Source: Populus alba (taxonomy: Eukaryota; Streptophyta; Magnoliopsida; Malpighiales; Salicaceae). From it: DNA of 64,000 bases. Positions 24,586-36,175 of this stretch are shown piece by piece (within the stretch, counting starts at the first letter, position 1; each line of letters opens with the position of its first letter). Below the pieces are notes generated by a model. It saw only the letters and a program-made list of their open reading frames with translations. It was not told the DNA's origin and searched no databases. The stretch spans positions 2,298,967 to 2,362,966 of the forward strand of contig NC_133299.1 of assembly GCF_005239225.2 (NCBI RefSeq). The letters are read 5' to 3'. Position numbers and translations under genes: made by a program.

Positions 24586-26862
24586 TAGGAGACCAGAGCC
24601 TTTGCATGGTGGGATTTTTTCTGATCATTATGGATCAGGAAAGACTCTGACTTTGCTTTCTTTAATTGCTTTTGATAAGGTTGGCAATGTTACTGAAGGA
24701 ACAGGAGAGGAGAACAGGGTAGTGCATGTTTCTAGCGGGAAGAAGAGGAAGGGGGGTGGCATGGTGAGTGAAAAGGGTACTGGAGAACAAAACATGCATA
24801 CCTTTTTGGATAGAAATATAAAAGAAAATTCTGTGCGCATGGCTGATGAGTCTTCTACCGCTTTGGTTGCTAAGCAAACACTAGTTGTGTGCCCTTCTGC
24901 TGTGTGTTCAACATGGGAAAACCAACTGCAGGAGCACACTCAAAAGGATCACTCAAGCTATACAAGTATTATGGGGACAGTAGGACGAAGGATGTTGAGG
25001 AGCTTAAGAAATATGATATAGTGTTGACCACATATAGTACCTTGGTTGCTGAAGGCTGTGAACCCACACGGTGCCCTTTGATGAAGATCGAGTGGTGGCG
25101 AGTCATTTTGGATGAGGCTCACGTGATTAGAAAGCAAATGCAGAGCAGATTCGAGATTTTAGTAAATTGACCACTAGGAGGAGGTGGGCTGTTACAGGAG
25201 CACCCATCCAGAATGGATCTTTCGATTTATTTTCCCTGATGGTCTTTTTTCCGGTTAGATCCACTCTCCACAGAATGCTACTGGCAACGAATGTTTCAGA
25301 AACCACTTGCTAATGGAGATGAGAAAGGGTTCTCCCGGCTGCAGGTAATATCATGCTGCTGATTATAATGAATTTCTGTACTGTGAAATGTTATGTCCAC
25401 CTAAGGTATTGAAATCGAATTGACAGGTGCAATCCGTAATATTTAGGATTACTGGTGCAGGATCTCTTGTCCCACTCCACTGAATGTTTTATGTTTTTGT
25501 GATTTTCATTTTAAAAATTCAGCAATTAATGACAACAATTTCTTTGCGGAGAATAAAAGACAAGGATTTAGTTGGATTGCCATCCAAAACTGTAGAGACG
25601 GTTTCCTTCGAACTTTCTGGAGAAGAACGTGTACTGTATGATCAGATGGAAAGCAGATTGCAAGGATGTTATTGGATGTTTTTTATTACCGCTGATATTC
25701 TACACAGCCACTATGTATGTGTGCTTTTTTCAGTTATACAGCTTCGCCAGTTATGTAATGACTCGGCCTTGTGCTCTATGGATCTCAGATCATTGCTCCC
25801 TTCTGACAATATTGGAGGTATTGGAGAGTTCTGCCTGTTCATATTTTTGTTCAATTTGGTTTTTGCAATTTCAATTGCTTAGAGCACCAGAAACTCTTGC
25901 GATATCATTTCGAAGATAAGTTTTTTAGACAGCGCTATCACCAAAGAGCACTCTTACACACAAAACTTCTGCAGTTATTTCAATTGTGGAAGTTCTTGCA
26001 ACATTTTTTCCCTGACAGTATGATTATAGCGTGCTTACCATTTGAACTTGTTTCCAAGCAGATGCATCCAAACATCCGGAATTGCTTCGAAAGATGATCG
26101 ATGGGCTTCAAGATGGTGAAGATATTGTCTGTTCGGTTTGCCTTGATCCACCAACTGATGCTACAAATCACAATCTGTGAGCATATATTTTGCAAAAAAT
26201 GCATTTGCCATCACCTGCAACACAAAGAAACCGAACAAACCTGCCCAAATTGTCGGCGTCCTCTTTCTCTGCCTGGCCTGTTCTCAGCCCCTCCAGAATC
26301 TTCCAATCCTGAAAACCCTAAAAAACTGTCAAGAACAACCCCTTCCAAAGTCTCAGCTCTCATAAAACTCTTGAAGGAATCTAGGGTTGTTAACTCAATC
26401 AGTAAATCAGTAGTTTTTTCACTGTTTGATAAGATGTTGGCATTAATGGAAGAGCCACTGAAAGATGCTGGCTTCGATACATTGCGGTTGGATGCATCAA
26501 CAGATGAAATAAGGCAAGCTGAAATAATCAAGGAATTTGGATCATCAGGAGCAGACACGGTTCTGCTTGCGAGTCTCAAGACTTCAGGAACCGGCATAAA
26601 CCTCACAGCAGCTTCCAAAGTGTACTTGTTGGAGCCATGGTGGAACTCAGCGGTTGAGGAACAGGCAATAAACCGTGTTCATCAATACGGACAGCTGGAG
26701 AATGTAAGAATTGTTAGATTGATTGCTCAAAATAGCATTGAAGAAAGGATATTGGAGATGCAGGAAAGGAAGAAAGCAGCGAATGAAGCTTTTGGAAGGA
26801 AACGGCCATATGAACAACACGAGGCTAGCATAGATGATCTCTGTCGCCTCTTCTTCTGGTGA

Positions 26863-28899
26863 GCATGCCTTGATTCATGATTCTTCCAAGGACATATAGC
26901 AATCCCATCTGTAGTTTATAATGGACAGGTAGCAATCCATCTGTTTTTTCCTGCTTCCTTAATTTGAATCTCTATCAGTTAGCGCTAAAAAAGAAGAAGA
27001 AAAATTCATTTCCAATCCTTCTGCGAGAGGACATGCTACTTTTATGTGAATCTTGCTCTGATGAGTCCTTTTGGGCAAAATTTCATGATGTATGATAATG
27101 CTCACAGGCAATTTCTGAACTTGCTGCTTCAGCATGTGTTACATTAAAGCCAAGATCAAACAGGGGTTAATTTAAACAGTAATTTTATCAGTTAATTATT
27201 CGTATTAGATTTCGATAATAATTAAACAAATAAATCTATATACCAATTCATTGTGTAAATTTATCTTTATAAAAGTTAATTCAACAATTTTAAAATAAAA
27301 TAAATAGAAAAAATATATCTCTTTAATCTAATCTGCATTTTTTTAATTAATGTATTCCCTTTTTTTTTAACTAAAACATGATTTGTTTTTTATCCAGGCA
27401 GATTTTGACTGATTTTGATCTGGGAGGTTGAGGTTTTCTTTTTAAATCTTCATAATAACTGCTAATGTGTTAAGCTTTGTGTGATGTGAGCTTTTGGAAA
27501 ACCCTTGCCATGATTTAGACTTTAGATGAAAGTGATTTGAATCCATATCTAAAGCTGGTAATGTTGCTGGCATTATTTCTGTAGGTATATGACAATAAAT
27601 TGTTTATCCCAAATATTATTTTTTATTTAATATATTTATACGACAATTAAACTGATGAGAACTTTTTTGTATGAAAATTTTTTTTAATTTACAGAGAAAT
27701 CATGATAGGCATGTGGAACTAAAATAGAAAAGAAAGATCATTAATAACAAAGAGTGAAATTATATTTTTTTTCTCATCTAAAATAATAAAGGGTGAGATT
27801 GCTTTTTTTCTTAATTGAGGGGCAAAACATGCACTAAATAAAAAAATAATAATAACCCGAATGTTGTGAACTTAACCCATTGAACCTGCAATTTAGGTCA
27901 TGAACTTAACTGAGTTCAATATTTTTTTTCAATAATTTTTTTAATTAAACTAGATATATATTAAAAAAAACAAAGAAGAGCTTAGGCATGCAAATATATA
28001 ACCCAACACCCTAGGCTTTTGAAAGGAATAGCCTAGACGCATGGGACATTCAAGCTCATACCCGATTTTATTTATTTTTCTCTCATTTAAAGGGGTAGAT
28101 GAAATTTTTTTTAGCAGACAAACATGTCACTTGTTGTGGCAGATGATATGTTATTTGCCAACCCAGATTCTAGCCACAACTGTAGTGCTTGGAAAATCGA
28201 GCTTATGGATTCTTTACCAAAAAAACTCATTTTCAACCTTGTTCAACCTAAAAACATCATACAAACACTCTTAGAACATCTACAAACCAAATTTTCAACC
28301 TGATAAATCCAAAAGGCAGTCCAAGTCAAAAAAATCAAACCGAGTTAAAATTTTTTCATTCTAAATATATATCTGTCTTTTTTTAGAAATATTGAGGTTC
28401 AAAGGAATCATTATAAAACCTCCTTCATTAATTGGAACATGTTGACACCAATTTCAGCTATTTTGGTGATTAGAATAAGTGTTAAGGGCGACTCTTTTTT
28501 TACATCGGAATCCGAACAACTTCTCTTTCTTCTTAAACAATCAGAGACTGGAAAATAAGAAAAATAAAATTTTGTACTAAAATTGAATTTACAACAACTA
28601 AATGGATCAATTACCTATTAATTGAAAATAAAAAGGGACTAAAATGAAGTTTTCACATGAAATTCGAAGTTCACCATATTTTTCTTTTTCTTTTTTATCT
28701 TGTCTTTCAATTAATTTTTTTTAATTAAAAAAAAAAAGTAATTTGGTATAAAATTTTGGTTTAAAATGATTTATTGTGCAAAAAAAATTGAAAAATCAAA
28801 TTAATTTTTTTAAAAAATATATTATTTTCAATCTACATTGATGTGTGAGATATAAGGAAGCAACTAAAAAGGATGTTCTCTCAACTAACTCCAACCTAC
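26863..28899. other. AT-rich spacer downstream of SNF2 cluster
   Basis: Begins with the copy 3 3' flank. The remainder is AT-rich, with short frames only and no recognisable domain. Nothing further can be supported. Confidence 0.4.
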
Positions 28900-29399
28900 N
28901 NNNNNNNNNNNNNNNNNNNNNNNNNNNNNNNNNNNNNNNNNNNNNNNNNNNNNNNNNNNNNNNNNNNNNNNNNNNNNNNNNNNNNNNNNNNNNNNNNNNN
29001 NNNNNNNNNNNNNNNNNNNNNNNNNNNNNNNNNNNNNNNNNNNNNNNNNNNNNNNNNNNNNNNNNNNNNNNNNNNNNNNNNNNNNNNNNNNNNNNNNNNN
29101 NNNNNNNNNNNNNNNNNNNNNNNNNNNNNNNNNNNNNNNNNNNNNNNNNNNNNNNNNNNNNNNNNNNNNNNNNNNNNNNNNNNNNNNNNNNNNNNNNNNN
29201 NNNNNNNNNNNNNNNNNNNNNNNNNNNNNNNNNNNNNNNNNNNNNNNNNNNNNNNNNNNNNNNNNNNNNNNNNNNNNNNNNNNNNNNNNNNNNNNNNNNN
29301 NNNNNNNNNNNNNNNNNNNNNNNNNNNNNNNNNNNNNNNNNNNNNNNNNNNNNNNNNNNNNNNNNNNNNNNNNNNNNNNNNNNNNNNNNNNNNNNNNNN
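28900..29399. other. Assembly gap (500 N)
   Basis: Exactly 500 undetermined bases, the usual placeholder for a gap of unknown size. Open frames drawn through it have no meaning. Confidence 0.99.
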
Positions 29400-30260
29400 A
29401 TTGGCACAACAAAGGTCATTGACAAAGAAATAATGTGTATAATATGATTTATTATGCATAGAATTTGTACCAAGTCAATGCAAGTAGACAAACATCTTTA
29501 GAAGTTGAAAAATATTTTATGGCATGCAATTAATCCTCTTTTCTTCAGCTTTTTTACGGGACAAGTACTAGTGCATATATACTCTTTTTCTTTTTCCCCC
29601 CCCATAGATTTGTAGAGAAAACCACATCTTTTGCTTAAAGCAAACGGCAACATTTTTCCACATATCCACCTTTTGTTGTCCAAATTTGCATCACATAAAT
29701 TTTAAAAATCCAAGTTGTGCAGCTTCTACGCAGATACCCCACGTCACATTAGCAAAAATTCATTGAATTAATAAGACAAATAGTGAAGAGATCCTCGAAG
29801 CTTTAAGCAGATCAAAAAGATCTGAAATGAAAAAGAGAAAAATATATGTATAATATGTGAATGTGTATGCAACTATGCATCATAGAATTCATGAAGATAT
29901 TATGTTATTTGAGAGAGAGAGAGAGAGCTTTCTTTCTTTTCTCTCTTGCTCATTTCTTTTATCCGAGCAAGACTCTATCTCTATCGAAAAAACTTTTCTA
30001 GTAAATATGCTAGTTCATAGAAATGGAGCTATGGAACTGATGGGAACCAACCTTGAACTCTACTTAAAGGTACTGTTTAAAATATAGTTGCAAATATATC
30101 ATGTTTTTAAAATTTTATTTGTTTTTGTTTTACTAAAAACTAATTTTGTTTGTGTTTTATATCGTTTTGATGCGCTGATTTAAAAAATAAAAAAAAATTA
30201 TTTTGATACATTTCGGCAATAAAAATATTTTGAAAAGTAACCACAACAACACTCCAAATC
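29400..30260. other. Intergenic DNA after the gap
   Basis: No gene recognised. A (ga)n run lies near 29911-29928. The part from about 30090 to 30260 is AT-rich and resembles the MITE-like sequences listed elsewhere. Confidence 0.4.
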
Positions 30261-30278
30261 AAACCAAAGTTTAATAGG

Positions 30279-30476
30279 CACCAAGGCTTGTAGCCCAGCG
30301 GTCCTGACAAGGGTTTTCTTGTTTTTGCATCCTGAGTTCAAGCCTTAGCGTGCACGCCTGTCACCACTACGGTGTCTTACCTGTCTACTGGGCTTGCAAG
30401 ATGTTCAGTGAGTTCGAGGATTAGTCGTGATGCGCGTAAACTGACCCAAATATCCTGGGTTATCAAAAAAAAAAAA
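30279..30476 (+). mobile_element. tRNA-derived SINE (Salicaceae-type), copy 2
   Basis: Flanked by a perfect 18-bp target duplication (aaaccaaagtttaatagg at 30261-30278 and 30477-30494) and ending in a poly(A) tail. The internal pol III promoter is clear: box A tagcccagcggt at 30291-30302 and box B gagttcaagcc at 30334-30344. It shares its 3' block with the SINE at 2909-3105 and is better preserved, so probably younger. Confidence 0.9.
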
Positions 30477-32288
30477 AAACCAAAGTTTAATAGGTTTATA
30501 TATATATAACATTTTGACGTTTTTAATACAAAATTGGCCTCTTCGAAATGAAATTTACTCGGCACCTTTTTAGAAATACAAACTTTTAAAATATATACAC
30601 ATATTTTATATGTGAATAAGTTTTAGAGATCAACAAGTTCAGCCCACCAAGAAATGGAGTAGAACCACAGTAGTGAAATATAAAAATCCCATTTTCTAAA
30701 ATGCTCTTGAATCTAAATGATAATCTTTAATCAGCTAGATAAACAATTTTATGATTTTATCTGCGTATGGATTTTAGAGGCGATTTGTTTTTTTGGTCAA
30801 AATTGAGTTTAGATGTATTTCAAAAATGCGTTTAATGTTAAAAGACTATTAAATTTGTAGTTTTTAGTATTTTTTATATAATTTAAATATATTGGTTTTA
30901 AAAATTAAAAAAAAAATTACTTAAAATATCTTTGAATAAAAAATACTTTTAAGAATTACTGTACATGACAATACTAAATCATGCAATAAAAAAAACAGGA
31001 CAAAGGAACTCTTTAGAGCAGTGCGCAATAAAAAAGAAGGCCTGGAGAATCAAGGACTGCTTAAAGGGCAACATAATTGGACCATCAAAAAGAAATGGGA
31101 CGAAGTCTTCTTATGGCTGCTAGTAATATGTCACACCAACCATGATATTTAGAGCACAATAATATTTTAAGAGAGAGGTGCCTTTTGATGGTTTATTGGA
31201 CTTTATTCCAGTTAAAAATTAAAATATTATGTGATGTTGATCTTACATCTCTAAGTCATCGAATTAATAGAATTACAGCCAATGCCTTCAATTTGTAGTC
31301 GTCATATTGGCTTTGTGATAACCGTCCAAAGTATGGTTTGGTATTGATTGATTTTTAAAATATTTTTTATTTAAAAATATATTAAAAAAATATTTTTATT
31401 TTTTTAAAATTTATTTTTAATTCAATACATCAAAAAATTTAAACATAAAAATTTAATTTTAAGCTAAAAAAATTATAAAAACGTTGTTTGGGCCGCGTTC
31501 CCAAATGACATCTAAATATATAGGAAAGTGTGATGTTATATCGATTTTTTTTTTATATATAATAACTTTATATTATGATTACATGGAAAAAAATTATGGT
31601 GCTCAAAGAATAATTAGTGATATCCTATTAATTACTTATTGAACCCACCTTGAAGAAGAAAAGACAAAAATCATAAAAATATCTCTACCTAAGATTATTT
31701 TTTTTCTAGTTATATCTATTTTTAAAAAATATTATTTACTCCATAATAATTTTTTTTGATATATGCTTGTCGCTAAACTTATTAAAAATTTACATTAATT
31801 TAGATGACTGTTTGGAGAGATGGTTAAAAACCGTGTTCCCTGATATTTTTTTTAAAAAAATTGTTGATATTTTTTTTTAAAAAAATTGTTAATATTTTTT
31901 TTATAATTTTACATCGTTTTAATATGCTAATTTAAAAATTAAAAAATTATTATCTTAATAAATTTTTAAATTATAAATACTATCACAATTTCAGACATGC
32001 GCTTAATCCAGAGCGGTTGTGACGAGGTATAGTTTGTTCTGTTGAGGACTTAAACGAGAGGGCTGGAAAGGCTTATTCTCAACGGACAATAATCCCTGCC
32101 ATTTAATTGTAGACTATCCTTCCTTGTCGCTGCGTCTGGCCCAAACAGCTGGCAACCATGTCTTTCGTTTAAAGGCAAGTTATCCATCCTTATTTTTTGG
32201 GCCAGGCCCAATCGATAAGCAAGTTATGCATGCTGTTTAGCTGCAAGTTATCCATTCCATGAATGTACAGCTATGTATATTTCTTGGG

Positions 32289-32376
32289 CTTGGGCCAAAC
32301 GGGGGCTATCCATCACTGCCTTTAGGCTTGGCCCAAACGGGGGCTATCCATCACTGCCTTTAGGCTTGGCCCAAAT
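32289..32376 (+). repeat. 38-bp tandem repeat, 2.3 units
   Basis: Units begin cttggcccaaacggggg at 32289 (one base different), 32327 and 32365 (partial). The repeat makes an apparent short open frame that I do not regard as a gene. Confidence 0.9.
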
Positions 32377-33522
32377 GACAAGAAGGCTTTTTTTTTGTTT
32401 TTGTTTTTGGTATCATATAACAGGATCCGAAGATAGATGTGATTCTCATTTATATTCCGATATATTGTTTTTTATTTGTTAAACGAATTAAATCATATTT
32501 ATTTTAGTAAGTTTATCAATTAATATATGTGATTTAATTAATTTAAATGAATAAAGTATGAAGCAAGTGGGATTCAGTAACCTCTCTCATGCACCATCAT
32601 GCTTATTAAACCTAAATCATTGAATCTAAAATAAACTAAAAAAATAGAAATAACTTTATCTAGCTTTTTAGTCTTTTTACTTTCACTAATTCCTAAAATT
32701 AACTAGGCCTTAAGAAATTGATATAAAACTTAATCTACATTGAGTTTTAATCTAAATTACAAAGAATATTAATTTGTTAATTGATCGATAAATTAACCAA
32801 ATCAAATTTGATAAGTGAATACCAATAATTAAAATAAATAAATAAAATTATTTTTGATAAAAAAATAATTAAACTAGGTTAATCCACAGATAGAATAATC
32901 CAATAACCCAAGCTATTTTTTCTAGGTTAGATATTGAATCAACTATAATAAAATTATAGACTAATTATTACACAAATGTAAGAAGCATTATATTCTCTCT
33001 CTCTCTCTTTTTTCAAGTCAAACAAAACGTTTTTCGTATCCATGCATGCTTGAAAGTGAAAATCGAAAAATAAATTATCTCTGCAATTAAGACTCGGCTA
33101 TTTCACCAAAAAGCCAATGAACGTTCTTTTTGTTAGAGCTTTTGATTTGCTTAAATACTAAACTCTGATATCACATAAAAAAATAATTTTTTTTAAGAAA
33201 AAGTCATAATAATTAACAATTGAATATGATAATACTTAATTAGGATTTTTTTTTCTTCTTGCTCAATCAAATATTTGAATAAGAAATCATTTAGTAACAT
33301 AATAACAATTATTTTTAAAAAATATTTTTTGTTTCTAAATTTATTAAAATAACATTTTAAAAAAAAAATTATTTTTAATATTAGCATAATCTAAAAATAT
33401 AAAAAAATAATTTAAAATAAAAATAAAAAATTTCATTTAAAAAAAATATTTTCAAGTCATAAAAATAAACAGCTCGCAGTCATTAAAAAATAAAAACACA
33501 CAACACCACTCGAGAAATTAAG

Positions 33523-33712
33523 GCACTGTTTGGAAACGCGGTTGAAATCGTGTTCTTAAAAAAATTCAATTTTTTTGGTTAAAATTTAATATAATTTATA
33601 TATTTTAAATTATTTTAATGTATTGATATTAAAATTAATTTTTAAAATATAAAAAATTATCATTAACATGTATATGTATTTCAGTATCAAAAGTTATTTG
33701 CCGTTAAACATG
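33523..33712. mobile_element. MITE-like AT-rich element (tentative)
   Basis: Starts with ggcactgtttggaaacgcgg followed by an AT-rich body with the word ttaatgtattgatatt, a pattern also present at 45138-45350 and 53246-53442. Terminal inverted repeats are imperfect and no target duplication could be fixed. Confidence 0.35.
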
Positions 33713-34462
33713 CTGTAATACGGTTCACGATGCCACCTACAAAGCTTGTCCGCTTGTCCTTCAAGAGGGCGGGGATTTCTTTGTTATATCCGTCTAGTGG
33801 GCTCCACAAAGTTAACGTTTGTGTAACACCAAACACAGTTTTGGCTTAGAGTGGGTTGGCATGTGGTGTGGAGACATTCTCATATTTTTGCATTAAGCTC
33901 TGTTTTTATAATTCATTATTAAAATTACATCTTTGTGATTTTATTTTAAGAAACTGACAGAATTTGAATGCTTATTGTAGCCATAGTTGATCGAAAACCA
34001 AACTAATTAAAAAAGAGTTGAATTATTACATGAATTGTTTCACTAATCTGAATTAAAAAATTAGTGTTCATCTTAACATGTTAGAATTAAATTTACTTAA
34101 ATAAATTAAATAATTAAAAATTCACCAATTAAATATTATCAAGTCAATAATTATCCGGTTTTATTAGAATATCAACCCATATAAAATTATGTATTTCAAG
34201 TTTTCGACTAAACTCACTAGGACATACCGAATTTAACAAATATAATTATACCAATAATAATATTGTATCTCACACCTATATACACGCATAACAATCTTGA
34301 TGTTAATTATTAGAAGAGCACATTGGTACCAGATTTATCCCTTTTAAAATTAAAATGCATAATGATTTAAAACATTTAAAGTTTGATTATGATGCATTAA
34401 GTCTATCGAGAAATCATGGTGAGAGTGGTTGACCGGCAAGTAGAAAACCAGCCCACTCCCAT

Positions 34463-34468
34463 TATAAA
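34463..34468 (+). promoter_or_regulatory. TATA box of carboxylesterase gene
   Basis: The word TATAAA lies 73 bases before the start codon in a GC-richer leader, the usual spacing for a plant core promoter with a short 5' UTR. Confidence 0.6.
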
Positions 34469-34540
34469 GGACACATCCATCCTACGCTACCAGCCATAAC
34501 GATTCCGATAACAACATTCGGAAAGGAAGCTGTCCTAGCC

Positions 34541-35554
34541 ATGGCTTCCAACAAGAAAATTGTCGATGAAGTTCCTGGTTGGATTCGAGTTTTCGAGGAT
34601 GGAACTGTGGACCGAACTTGGACGGGTACACCAGAGATGGAGCCCTTGTTGAAACCAGTCTCACCCCACGAAGAATTCATAAATGGGGTGGCTGTTCGTG
34701 ATCAAATTATCGATCCAAAAACAGGCCTTGCAGTCCGAATTTATGTCCCAGAAATGAAAAGCAATGTCCAGACCAAAGCTAAGATACCCTTGATCCTTCA
34801 TCTTCACGGCGGCGGCTATTGCATATGCCAGCCTGACTGGAGCTTATACTACCACTTCTGTACACGACTGGTGAGCTCGGTTCAAGCTGTTTTGGTCTCC
34901 GTCTACTTCAGGCTGGCCCCCGAACATCGGCTCCCAGTTGCCGTCGAGGATTCTTATGCTGCGTTGCTCTGGCTCCGTGCCAATGCTCGCGGCGAATTAT
35001 CCGATCAATGGCTCACGAGCTATGCTGATTTTAATCGAGTGTTTCTGGTCGGGGATAGCTCCGGTGGGAATTTAGTGCATCAAGTTGCAGCTCAAGCAGG
35101 GTTCGATGATATTGAGCCTTTAAAGCTAGGAGGCGGGATAGCCATACAACCTGGCTTCATATCGGACAAGCCGTGTAAGTCATATTTGGAAATACCTGAA
35201 AATCCATTATCAACAAGAGAAATGATGAAGAAGTTCACGTCATTGGCCGTGCCTATTGGTAGCACTGGGGAGCACCCGATTGTGTGGCCAATAGGTCCTC
35301 AAGCACCACCACTAACCACTCTGAAACTTCCACCTATGCTCGTTATGGTGGCGGAGATGGATTTGCTTCGAGACTATGAATTGGAATATTGCGAGGAGAT
35401 GAAGAAAGCTGGCAAAGAAGTAGAGGTTTTTATGAATTATGGAATGAGTCACAGCTTCCAGTTTAATAAGCTTGCCATTGACATGGATCCAGAGATAGCT
35501 ACCCAAACTAATAAGATGATTGAGGTGATTGTAAGTTTTATCAATAGGAGCTGA
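34541..35554 (+). CDS. CXE: CXE-type carboxylesterase (alpha/beta hydrolase)
   Basis: An intronless 337-residue frame, typical of plant class I carboxylesterases related to HSR203J and gibberellin receptors. The oxyanion-hole motif HGGG is at 89-92, the nucleophile elbow GDSSGG at 171-176 (Ser173), the acid probably Asp274 in AEMDLLRD, and the histidine His304 in MSHSFQF; the VYFRLAPEHRLP block lies at 121-132. It should be an active hydrolase of small esters in the cytosol; the substrate cannot be read from sequence. A serine nucleophile plus the catalytic histidine argues against a GID1-type receptor, which lacks that histidine. No signal peptide is seen. A copia element sits 180 bases past the stop, probably in or near the 3' UTR. 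Confidence 0.92.
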   Translation: MASNKKIVDEVPGWIRVFEDGTVDRTWTGTPEMEPLLKPVSPHEEFINGVAVRDQIIDPKTGLAVRIYVPEMKSNVQTKAKIPLILHLHGGGYCICQPDWSLYYHFCTRLVSSVQAVLVSVYFRLAPEHRLPVAVEDSYAALLWLRANARGELSDQWLTSYADFNRVFLVGDSSGGNLVHQVAAQAGFDDIEPLKLGGGIAIQPGFISDKPCKSYLEIPENPLSTREMMKKFTSLAVPIGSTGEHPIVWPIGPQAPPLTTLKLPPMLVMVAEMDLLRDYELEYCEEMKKAGKEVEVFMNYGMSHSFQFNKLAIDMDPEIATQTNKMIEVIVSFINRS

Positions 35555-35735
35555 TCAGGGTATTGATCATATGATGTTTTCGCTTCCAATTTCATTGCTA
35601 CATGGTCATTTTGCCATGTTACTTGTTGCAAAAATGCCTAGCAACTCCATCTTTTTAGTATTGCTGCTTGATCTTTTCCTGTTTTTGAATTGAAAATCAT
35701 TCAACATGTTATTTGATGAATTTATTTTTGGCAAG

Positions 35736-36093
35736 TGCTGAAAGCTAAGCTGATTACTTGTGATAAAAATCGATGAAGAAGACTGCAGCAAGAAGGATGA
35801 AGAAGTTGCAGAAATTCTGTTAAAACAGTTAAGAAGGCAGTTAAAACCGTTATTTCTGTTTTTTGTTTTTATTGTTACAAAACTGATTGTAAATCATTCC
35901 CACGTGAGATGATCTTGATTCCTAAAATAAAGGAATCAGTTACATGAATTGTGTATAAAAGCAATGGTTACAGAATTGAAAGTAATAAGAAAATATACAG
36001 AACTTCTTCATAATCTTCTCTGCACATTTAAAGCTTTATTCCTTCTATCATCTTCTTCTTCTTCTTCTCCAACGAAATACAAGAAGAACAACA
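35736..36093 (+). repeat. 5' LTR of copia element
   Basis: 358 bp, TG...CA. Contains a TATA-like tgtataaaag near 35951, likely the element promoter, and a (ctt)n run near its 3' end. Confidence 0.95.
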
Positions 36094-36175
36094 TGGTATC
36101 AGAGCAGGCAAACTGATTCCTGAGAGGGGCGTAGACTGTGAAAAAGAGATTGATTAAACTGTTAATTACTCAAAA

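Larger units (their letters stand above)
21712..26862 (+). pseudogene. SM3L1-like: SMARCA3-like 1 copy 3, split by a solo LTR and frameshifted
   Basis: Same exon plan as copy 1: exon 1 from 21712 to 25344 interrupted by the LTR at 22532-24585, exon 2 25523-25817, exon 3 26062-26862. The LTR sits in the linker just before Walker A (GSGKT, about 24630), and the upstream frame ends at 22605 after 297 residues. Independent damage: one base lost in the A run near 24944, an indel-rich stretch after the DEAH box at about 25130-25165, an extra T near 25245, an insertion near 25650 that is compensated locally, and an extra A near 26165 just before the RING histidine. HIRAN, RING and HELICc are still recognisable. 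Exon 2, intron 2 and exon 3 are strikingly close to copy 1. A full-length protein cannot be made. Confidence 0.92.
30495..34462. other. Long AT-rich spacer between SINE and carboxylesterase
   Basis: No coding gene recognised. Contains a GC-richer block (about 31990-32400) with a 38-bp tandem repeat and the word gcaagttatccat repeated, plus a MITE-like stretch near 33523-33712. The rest is A/T runs. Confidence 0.4.

Noticed and set aside
28796..29491. Open frames of 175-231 codons across the N run
   Set aside because: They consist almost entirely of undetermined bases and are artefacts of the assembly gap.
30291..30344. tRNA gene
   Set aside because: Box A and B are present, but there is no cloverleaf, and the poly(A) tail and target duplication show a SINE.
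32273..32482. 69-codon frame
   Set aside because: It is generated by the 38-bp tandem repeat, whose copies also repeat in the translated product.
34541..35554. Gibberellin receptor GID1
   Set aside because: The full Ser-Asp-His triad is present, whereas GID1 lacks the catalytic histidine; the sequence fits a CXE esterase.
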